Positions 44,978 to 50,749 of a stretch of 50,749 nucleotides of DNA are shown here, in pieces. Position 1 is the first letter of the stretch. Each line of letters starts with the position of its first letter. This DNA comes from Nocardia veterana NBRC 100344 (GTDB lineage: Bacteria; Actinomycetota; Actinomycetes; Mycobacteriales; Mycobacteriaceae): NCBI RefSeq assembly GCF_000308855.1, contig NZ_BAGM01000118.1, forward strand, positions 1 to 50,749, given 5' to 3'. The notes under the pieces were generated by a model that worked only from the letters and a program-made list of their open reading frames with translations, was not told the origin of the DNA and did no database searches. A program made the translations under genes and the position numbers.

Positions 44978-45920
44978 GGAACTTCCTCGTCGTCGTACGA
45001 GATACCGGCAGCGACATTACCTTTGCGGTCCCACAATTCGACGATGTCGGTGTCCCACTCGTCGCCGGCCTCGGGATTGTCGGGAAGCAACAGCGCATGG
45101 ATATCTCTGCAGCATCGTTCGAGCAATTTCCCGCGTAGACAGTGTCTCGAACGGAGCGACGGGTGACGCTGGGGATGTCATCTGTCGCTTCCGCGACTAC
45201 GTCGAATGCCACGGGTATGGCAAATTCGGCTTTATAGAGGTCGGCGATGTCGAAGACGAACGATCTCTCGTGGCCGGTGTGGACGAATCCCAGGCCCGGC
45301 GAGCATCCCAGGGCTACCACGACGGCGTGGACAATGCCGTACAGGCAGGTGGTTGCGGCCGAAAGCGCTTGGTTGACAGCGTCACTGGCGGTGTAGTCGT
45401 TTGGGTCGAAACTCCTTCTCTTCCAGTCGATTCCCGTGCGTTCGGCGTGTTCGCGGTAGAGCCGACGAACACGTGCTCCCTCGCGTCCACGCAATTGCTG
45501 CATGGACAGGGCGCTGACGTCCTCGCCCGGGAACCGCATCGCATACATTGCCCGGGCAACAGCGAGCCGGGCCGTTTGATTCGACACGGCTGCTGCTTGT
45601 GCTTCAAGTAGGCGCGAGGTACGGGCGAGAGACCGTCCGTGTGCGTAGTACCGGACACCGCGCTCTCCTACCCATACCGCAGTTGAGCCACTTTCGGCCA
45701 ACAGCATCATTGCCTGATGTGTTACTCGGGTGCCTGGCCCCAGCAGCAGCGCACCCAGTGTCGCGGCAGGGATGTGGACGACGCCACGTTCGTCGGTTGC
45801 GGTAATTGCATTTGCATCGCGGTGCACGGTGGCGCGTTCGAGGTAGATGAACGACAGCCGGTCCTGTGCGCGTACGAGTTCACTAATGCGTGGGGGCCGT
45901 ACCCCTGGAAGGTCATTCAT
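44971..45920 (-). CDS. cas1: Cas1 (type I-E), coded in two frames with a -1 shift
   Basis: The integrase subunit of spacer acquisition. From ATG 45920 (overlapping the cas6e stop by ATGA), frame 0 gives 265 residues that match Cas1e throughout, with metal ligands Glu147 (LRGREGAR), His214 (GFVHTG) and Asp227 (DIADLYK). After VRDTVYAGN this frame turns into non-Cas1 sequence and stays open, antisense to nothing known, through cas2 to 44610. The Cas1 C-terminus continues in the -1 frame as LLERCCRDIHALLLP and ends at EEVPW-TAG (44971), 51 more residues, 316 in all, the normal length. The switch coincides with the heptamer GGGAAAT at 45132-45126. Without a frame change the protein would carry a wrong tail of about 170 residues. 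It could be programmed, mutated or a sequence error. Confidence 0.9.
45126..45132 (-). promoter_or_regulatory. Candidate -1 slippery site GGGAAAT in cas1
   Basis: Read on the minus strand in frame 0 the codons are GCG-GGA-AAT, so the heptamer is G-GGA-AAT, the X-XXY-YYZ form of a -1 ribosomal slip site. Slipping by one base gives GGG-AAA and continues with TTG-CTC-GAA, exactly the Cas1 C-terminal frame. I could not identify a clear downstream stem-loop or an upstream Shine-Dalgarno-like stimulator. Confidence 0.5.
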
Positions 45921-46633
45921 CCGACTGCGGCAAGGGTCAGCAGTCCACAGCCGTAACCCTTTCCGCGACCGATGCCATTGATCAGTGCGGATTTGAGAAG
46001 CGTGGCATCGGTCACGATCAGTGTGCCTTCGAATGTGGCCATCGACAGTGTGACGTTGTTCGCGGTGCCGTTGCCGCGTCGAAAGCGTGCGGTGTGACGG
46101 TCGACGATGGCGACGTCGGGCTGGCGGTCGTCGTTGGGCCCGCATTCGCAGGTGATGAATCCATAGCGGGATGCTTGACGATGGAACCAGTCCAGTTGTT
46201 GAGCGGAATTGAGGCCTCTGGGAGCTCCGCGACCTTTGCCCACAGTCGCGCCCTGGGCGGCTGTGCTGGTGGGGAACGGTTTCGGAACGCCACGTACGGG
46301 GTTGGCGGTCAGCCGGAAATGCCAGGACTGACCTGGCTGCAAGATGTCGAGAAGCTCACCGTACTTGCGTGTTACCCACGCTGTTGTGGTCGGCCATCCG
46401 GCTTGCTCGACGACGTGGGTGAAGTCAGGTTCGATCGGGCTGACGACATACAGATGAATCGCGTGCCCGACTCGATCCATTCGCCACAGCACGCGCCCGT
46501 CGCCGGTGTGCTGTTCGAGCGCTTCCGGTGGAAAGGACTTCATGACCGCACCGTGTGTGGCATGTGGCGAGGTAATGAGCTTGGCTGTATCACGCCGTGC
46601 GGGGTTGAGCGGTATCCGCGACAGATACATCAT
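45917..46633 (-). CDS. cas6e: Cas6e (CasE), crRNA-processing endoribonuclease
   Basis: A 238-residue Cas6e. The start MMYLSRIPLNP is the family opening, the conserved His is in HATHGAVMKSFP (about residue 26-30), and the C-terminal Gly-rich loop is INGIGRGKGYGCGLLTL. It cuts the repeat hairpin in the pre-crRNA and stays bound as part of Cascade. ATG 46633 overlaps the cas5e stop; an ATG immediately after (46630) is an equal alternative. It ends by ATGA overlap with cas1. Confidence 0.95.
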   Translation of the reverse strand: MMYLSRIPLNPARRDTAKLITSPHATHGAVMKSFPPEALEQHTGDGRVLWRMDRVGHAIHLYVVSPIEPDFTHVVEQAGWPTTTAWVTRKYGELLDILQPGQSWHFRLTANPVRGVPKPFPTSTAAQGATVGKGRGAPRGLNSAQQLDWFHRQASRYGFITCECGPNDDRQPDVAIVDRHTARFRRGNGTANNVTLSMATFEGTLIVTDATLLKSALINGIGRGKGYGCGLLTLAAVG

Positions 46634-47340
46634 GCGCCTCCGAACACACTCATCGGATCGTGGCCCTGAACTCGCGATGCGGGATTGCCGACGCGGACAT
46701 GGTCGGCCACGACCGCACGCCAACCGTATTCACGTCGTTCCGGATCAAAGCTGATCGGGACATCCCGAACACGGTCATCCATCGGATCCACAGGATCCCC
46801 GGGCAACCGATCGCGATATATCGGCAGGTGTACCGTTGTCGGCTGTCGGCGACGGTACCGCTCGCTCGCTTCCCAGGGGACCTCTTGTAGCGCCTGAATC
46901 AGTGTCATCTCTCGAATATCGCCGAGGACAAGCGGTTCGGTCACCGGGCACGATCGGCGGCCCAGATACAGCGGAAATGAAGGGCGGCGCAAGGCCTCCC
47001 GGATTCCGTCGAGCAGGTTTCGATCACCCTGGATATAGGCGGTGAATACCGCGTCGGCGATGTAGTAGCGCTGCGACAGCGGATACTGGTTGCGTCCGTC
47101 GAGGCTGACTGCGACTTGAAAATCGCGGACGAGACTTCCCTGCTGGTCGATGCGTGTGCCGAACGCCAAGCCGGTGAGTTCGTCCTCGATGGGGTCGATG
47201 CGCCGGTGACCACGCGCAGCGCTGATCAGGCCTAGGATTCCGCTCTTCGATGGGTACTGCTGTGTTTCGCGTCGTGCGAACCGGCTGGCGACTCCCCAGG
47301 ATTGCAACGGGGCAGCCAGCCGAAGAACCAGCACGCTCAT
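46630..47340 (-). CDS. cas5e: Cas5e (CasD)
   Basis: A 236-residue Cas5e. LVLRLAAPLQSWGVASRFARRETQQYPSKSGILGLISAA at residues 4-42 is the N-terminal signature. LSQRYYIADAVFTAYIQGD and FPLYLGRRSCPVTEPLVLG follow, with REYGWRAVVADHVRVGNP near the end. It caps the 5' handle of the crRNA in Cascade. It overlaps cas7e by ATGA (47337-47340). Confidence 0.96.
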   Translation of the reverse strand: MSVLVLRLAAPLQSWGVASRFARRETQQYPSKSGILGLISAARGHRRIDPIEDELTGLAFGTRIDQQGSLVRDFQVAVSLDGRNQYPLSQRYYIADAVFTAYIQGDRNLLDGIREALRRPSFPLYLGRRSCPVTEPLVLGDIREMTLIQALQEVPWEASERYRRRQPTTVHLPIYRDRLPGDPVDPMDDRVRDVPISFDPERREYGWRAVVADHVRVGNPASRVQGHDPMSVFGGA

Positions 47341-48479
47341 GATCGGGACCCGAGGGCCGCTTCGACTCGCGCACTTATGCTCGCGAGGACAGATGCGAAA
47401 GAGGCCGGAGGAGCCAGCGCCGCAAGCTCCTCGATGCCCTCGCCCGCGGCGACAACGAAGTTCTCGGTCGTTCCATCACCGAATGCCTCTTCAATCGAGC
47501 GCTGGCGGGCGACGAGGGCCTTAGCCGCTGCGACGGCACGGGCGGCGCCTGCTGCGTTGACTGGTTCCTCGAAGGCCGTGACCAGGTTGACCGGCTGATC
47601 GGTTCGCAGGCTGATCACCACGGCATCGGGCAGGGTCCTGTTGGCGAACGTATTCTGCTTGCCAGTGGGCATGCTCGTGACGATGGCGTTCAGAAAGACT
47701 TCGACCGCACGAACGGTGGCGGCGTCGTCGCCGAGATTCCTACGCAGGTGTGCGACGTCGACCGTAGCGTACCGGTACAGCGTGGACGAGTTGAATTCGA
47801 CAGTGCCGATCATTCCGGCACCACGGTTGTCATCAGGGGACAGATCGTCGACCGCAGTGTAGTAATCGAATTCGGTGTCCACGGCGTGAACACTGATCGC
47901 GTGAGCAACTTGCGCGGCGGCATCGACATTCAGGTCAGCGGCGTCGGCGATCATGCGACCGAACAATGCCACGTCGACACTGTTGCCGGTCTGCGCTGCG
48001 GCGCGGGCCTCAGCCTTGTCGACGGCCTTTCCGCCGCGGGCCGAGTCGACCGCGAGTTGGGCGAGTCGTTGGATTTGGGTGGCGCTGAGGAAGACCAAGT
48101 ACTTGGACTGCGCACGTTCGTCGCCCTCGGTGGAAGCTTTGTCTGTTTTCGTTTTGCGGGTCGGCTTCTCGAGTTCTTTTATCCCCGCTGCTTTGAGGAC
48201 GCTGATGGCCAGGTCATCGCAATCGGTGAGAGTCTCATCGAGAGCAATGATGGCCTCCGATACCAGTTCGACTACGCGCTTGGTGCGCACACCGAGAGAA
48301 CCTGGATCGAGGTCACGACGAAACATCAGGCGGGCAGCGCGTTTCCATGCCTGACTCGAGACGCGTGCTCGTGGCACTCCGCCGTATACAGCAGTTTTCG
48401 GGCTTCCCGTGTCGTCGCGGTTGATGTTGCTCGGCGGCACGGTCTGCAGGATGTGCACATCGACGAACATTCGGGTCAT
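47337..48479 (-). CDS. cas7e: Cas7e (CasC), Cascade backbone
   Basis: A 380-residue Cas7e. The N-terminus FVDVHILQTVPPSNINRDDTGSPKTAVYGGVPRARVSSQAWKRA is the family signature; HAISVHAVDTEFDYYTAVDDL, EFNSSTLYRYATVDV and AIVTSMPTGKQNTFANRTLPD follow. Six copies form the backbone along the crRNA. A charged linker (KPTRKTKTDKASTEGDE, about residue 105-122) is a local insertion. It overlaps cse2 by ATGA. Confidence 0.97.
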   Translation of the reverse strand: MTRMFVDVHILQTVPPSNINRDDTGSPKTAVYGGVPRARVSSQAWKRAARLMFRRDLDPGSLGVRTKRVVELVSEAIIALDETLTDCDDLAISVLKAAGIKELEKPTRKTKTDKASTEGDERAQSKYLVFLSATQIQRLAQLAVDSARGGKAVDKAEARAAAQTGNSVDVALFGRMIADAADLNVDAAAQVAHAISVHAVDTEFDYYTAVDDLSPDDNRGAGMIGTVEFNSSTLYRYATVDVAHLRRNLGDDAATVRAVEVFLNAIVTSMPTGKQNTFANRTLPDAVVISLRTDQPVNLVTAFEEPVNAAGAARAVAAAKALVARQRSIEEAFGDGTTENFVVAAGEGIEELAALAPPASFASVLASISARVEAALGSRS

Positions 48480-49153
48480 TGGTTGTCTCCTGAGGTCTGG
48501 TTAACGAGGTTGTCGTCGCTCTCGTCGGCGGCGGCACTGGGCCGGTGGTAGTCGCGGCTCCATTGCAGACGTATCCGCGGTGCGAGATCGGGTTGCTGGA
48601 GGCGGCGTAGGTCACGCGCGAGCCGGCCGTAGTCGATGGGAATGCGATAGTCACGTAACTGGGTGATCAAAGCGCGCAAATACACCATGCGAGTGCGCCG
48701 TTCACGCGCGCTGCCGACCGCGTGGAACCGCCGACGCACGGCTTCCTCTGCATCCGACCGCCGCCCCAGCGTCCACACTGCGGCACCGAACGTACATCCC
48801 TGGACGTGCATGGGTTCTTTGCGCGATTGCTGATGCCATGCGTGCAGCGTGACGGCGTCGTAGGCTGCCTGCTCCCAAGGTGTGGCGATGCCATCCCGCT
48901 CGGCCACCGAGTACAAGCTGGGATCTGCCAAGAGTTCCGGCAAGCCTGTCATCACCAAGGCCCACAGCGCGGGATCACAGCCGAGCGGCGCCCCGAGCCC
49001 GCGGCGCAGGCGCGCGAGGGCTGAGACAGCGGCGGGGTTATCGGCCAGTCCTTCGCGTTGGCGACGGCTGACCTGTCGACCTACGAACGATTCCAATTCG
49101 CGATCCCGTGCAGCAAAACTGCTGTCACGCCGAGTATTCGAAGTAGTGGTCAT
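48476..49153 (-). CDS. cse2: Cse2 (CasB), Cascade small subunit
   Basis: A 225-residue Cse2. SALARLRRGLGAPLGCDPALWALVMTGLPEL, ERDGIATPWEQAAYDAVTLHAWHQQS and ARDLRRLQQPDLAPRIRLQWSRDYHRP fit this helical family that lines the target strand in Cascade. ATG 49153 is chosen because it overlaps the cas8e stop (ATGA) and the residues upstream are not Cse2-like. Confidence 0.93.
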   Translation of the reverse strand: MTTTSNTRRDSSFAARDRELESFVGRQVSRRQREGLADNPAAVSALARLRRGLGAPLGCDPALWALVMTGLPELLADPSLYSVAERDGIATPWEQAAYDAVTLHAWHQQSRKEPMHVQGCTFGAAVWTLGRRSDAEEAVRRRFHAVGSARERRTRMVYLRALITQLRDYRIPIDYGRLARDLRRLQQPDLAPRIRLQWSRDYHRPSAAADESDDNLVNQTSGDNQ

Positions 49154-50749
49154 GCTGCTGCAGTGTCCTTGTTCTGCTTTGCGTGCTCCTCGGACAGGCG
49201 AGGGAATAGGGCAGGCAGGATCTTGCGGATTCGGTGGTGGAACCAGATTTCGGCCAATCCGGCATCGACATGTCTGCCATCGATGAGGCGGCCGATCCAC
49301 GCCTTCGGTCCTGCCGCAGCCACGATCTGTGAGGCCGCTGACTCGATGACCTCACGCACGGTGATCTGCCACTCGGTCTCGTACACGGGTACGTCGTCAG
49401 ATGAAGAGAGTTTCGAAAGCCACTGGCGATACGGCGAATCCAAGGCGATAAAGCCTTGCTCACGGGCGCGGTGACGGGCACCGGTTGGATCACCCCCACC
49501 GACGCGGGCGAGAGTGCCGGCGAGGTTGTCGAGCGCACCGACGGCGTTGTCGGCGATTTCCACAGCTCGCAGTGCGCACACCCGGAGCGCTGGATCGGTA
49601 GTCAGCAGGGCGGCGCGGAATCCCAGGGCGTCATCAACGATGTCGCCGACGACCGACTGATTGTTTATGTAGTGCATTCCGATGGCGCGTAGTCGCAGTG
49701 GATATGCCGAGTCCAACTCCTCCTCATCGATCAGGTAGCGAACCCATTCCATCACGCCCGGCGCGAACGGTCGCCCCTGCTGAGAGCCGCGGCTGCCCAG
49801 TTCGCCGAGCATCGCTGTCAACCCGCGCCACAGCGTCCGGTCCGGATCGTGCTGTACTGGGTAGTGGCGGGGCTGGCCGGCCTTCTTCGACTGCACACTG
49901 CTGAACCGCCACGCCGTCATGGGCTCTATCCGTTGTCGGTTGAAAGGCTCGAGCGCGTCGCCATTGCACAACAGGACGCCTGTTACGTGATGGCCGTCGT
50001 GGACAAGCCGGATTCGGCGACTCTGCCAAGTGAACAGATCCGCAGGCCCGGCCGGCACCGAATGAAGCCTTGCCCGACCGCTGTCGCGGTCTCGTTCCCA
50101 GACCGGCCGGTCATCGAGATCCCAACGCTCGCCGTTGCCGTCATGCAGAACGAGGTTGAGTAGCAAGGTCTCCGCCAAGGTGGCGCCCTCGACGACAACT
50201 CCGCCGAGACACCCTGCCCACGCAACACCGATCGGGTAACCCTTGCCCTTTTTGACCCGCGGATCGTCGGCCGCGCCGGTCTTGATGCCCGACGAATCGA
50301 ACGCATGGGTGTGCACGAGCCATCGCGCAGCTTCGGCGAAACTCATCCGGGCAATCGAGGATCCGGCTCGCGTGGTGAAGTATTTCTCTCCATTCGGAAC
50401 GTCCGCGATAATCCTGTCCAGTCCGCTGACCGTTTCATTTTCCGCCCGCAGGCCGGCTACCTGCATGAACGGCTCAACCGTATCCAGCAGCGAAAAGCGA
50501 TGCCGATAGCGAACCAAATACCCGTCTATTTGCTCGACTGGTAGCTTTTTCGCCTCGCCCCCCGGACGCCACAGCGCTCCCCACGCCTCGGCGGCCGGTC
50601 GAGAACGGTCGTCGCAAGTCCGCAGTAATACTGCAAGCAGAAGACGCAGCACGGCGAACGATTGCGTCGGAATTTCCCCGGCCAGGCTCCCCAGCTCATG
50701 GGCCCGAGCGAAGACATCGCGCAGTGATAATTCGCAGGGCCGACCACCT
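49150..50749 (-). CDS. cas8e: Cas8e (CasA/Cse1), 5' end cut by window
   Basis: The Cascade large subunit, which recognises the PAM and recruits Cas3. 533 residues are visible; the frame is open to the window edge (GRPCELSLRDVFARAHELG, then PTQSFAVLRLLLAVLL), so a start near 50652 would be false and only about 20 N-terminal residues are missing. Landmarks: FSLLDTVEPFMQVAGL, FAEAARWLVHTHAFDSSGIKTG, GVAWAGCLGGVVVEG and a helical C-terminal bundle. Its stop overlaps cse2. cas3 is expected further right, outside the window. Confidence 0.95.
   Translation of the reverse strand, partial: GGRPCELSLRDVFARAHELGSLAGEIPTQSFAVLRLLLAVLLRTCDDRSRPAAEAWGALWRPGGEAKKLPVEQIDGYLVRYRHRFSLLDTVEPFMQVAGLRAENETVSGLDRIIADVPNGEKYFTTRAGSSIARMSFAEAARWLVHTHAFDSSGIKTGAADDPRVKKGKGYPIGVAWAGCLGGVVVEGATLAETLLLNLVLHDGNGERWDLDDRPVWERDRDSGRARLHSVPAGPADLFTWQSRRIRLVHDGHHVTGVLLCNGDALEPFNRQRIEPMTAWRFSSVQSKKAGQPRHYPVQHDPDRTLWRGLTAMLGELGSRGSQQGRPFAPGVMEWVRYLIDEEELDSAYPLRLRAIGMHYINNQSVVGDIVDDALGFRAALLTTDPALRVCALRAVEIADNAVGALDNLAGTLARVGGGDPTGARHRAREQGFIALDSPYRQWLSKLSSSDDVPVYETEWQITVREVIESAASQIVAAAGPKAWIGRLIDGRHVDAGLAEIWFHHRIRKILPALFPRLSEEHAKQNKDTAAA

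Noticed and set aside
43895..45166. Open frames through the array giving repeated GSSPRARGA or GLIPACAGST units
   Set aside because: These are translations of the CRISPR repeats, not a repeat protein.
50526..50747. A separate small minus-strand gene at the right edge
   Set aside because: The cas8e frame is open to the edge with family-like sequence, so this is a shadow frame.
44973..50749. CRISPR locus as type I-C, I-U or another subtype
   Set aside because: Cse2, Cas8e, Cas6e and Cas2e are all present in the I-E order, and the 28-base repeat is typical of I-E.

Overview
The window comes from a high-GC actinobacterium, most likely Nocardia or a close relative. The evidence is strongly G/C-biased third codon positions, many GTG starts and ATGA/GTGA stop-start overlaps, an rbpA gene (restricted to actinobacteria), an F420-type luciferase-like enzyme, DrrA/DrrB-type exporters and a very large NRPS gene. 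The genus is inferred from overall gene character, not from a marker gene. No rRNA, tRNA, insertion sequence or replication origin was recognised.

Layout. 1-6.6 kb: the end of an SRPBCC protein, two overlapping MutS-like ATPase genes, then a minus-strand block with two toxin-antitoxin-like pairs (each with a palindrome at its promoter end) around an unrecognised gene, and an SCO6745-family gene. 6.8-12.1 kb: a membrane-bound Ser/Thr kinase with an unusual N-terminus, a YdjM-type membrane protein, a divergent HTH regulator/SDR pair and a PpiB cyclophilin. 12.3-20.2 kb: VOC protein, fructosamine-kinase-like protein, a TetR regulator divergent from two FAD enzymes, an HTH regulator, GtrA and a luciferase-like oxidoreductase. 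20.4-26.7 kb: an extracytoplasmic copper/heme group (small membrane protein, PCuAC chaperone, Tat-exported DyP peroxidase), GT9 glycosyltransferase, membrane proteins, and rbpA with a SigR/SigH-like promoter and a perfect 20-bp terminator stem.

26.7-42.3 kb is a minus-strand biosynthetic operon: one 4,550-residue NRPS gene (four C-A-T modules plus a thioesterase), translationally overlapped with an ABC ATPase and an ABC-2 permease. It should make and export an N-acylated tetrapeptide whose first residue is probably serine. No MbtH, phosphopantetheinyl transferase or starter-acid gene is in the window.

42.3-43.9 kb has no intact gene but carries coding relics. 43.9-50.7 kb is a type I-E CRISPR-Cas locus in canonical order on the minus strand: cas8e (start cut by the window edge), cse2, cas7e, cas5e, cas6e, cas1, cas2, leader, then 12 repeats and 11 spacers. 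cas3 would lie beyond the right edge. Base composition is visibly less GC-rich here than in the rest, consistent with transfer.

Most notable: cas1 is split over two reading frames exactly at a canonical -1 slippery heptamer, GGGAAAT. Reading through it by -1 slippage restores a 316-residue Cas1 of normal length. This is either programmed frameshifting, a one-base mutation or a sequencing error. Other points are the MutS-like pair, the kinase with DFN for DFG, an SDR that lost its catalytic Tyr and Lys, and three NRPS adenylation domains with unassigned related pockets.
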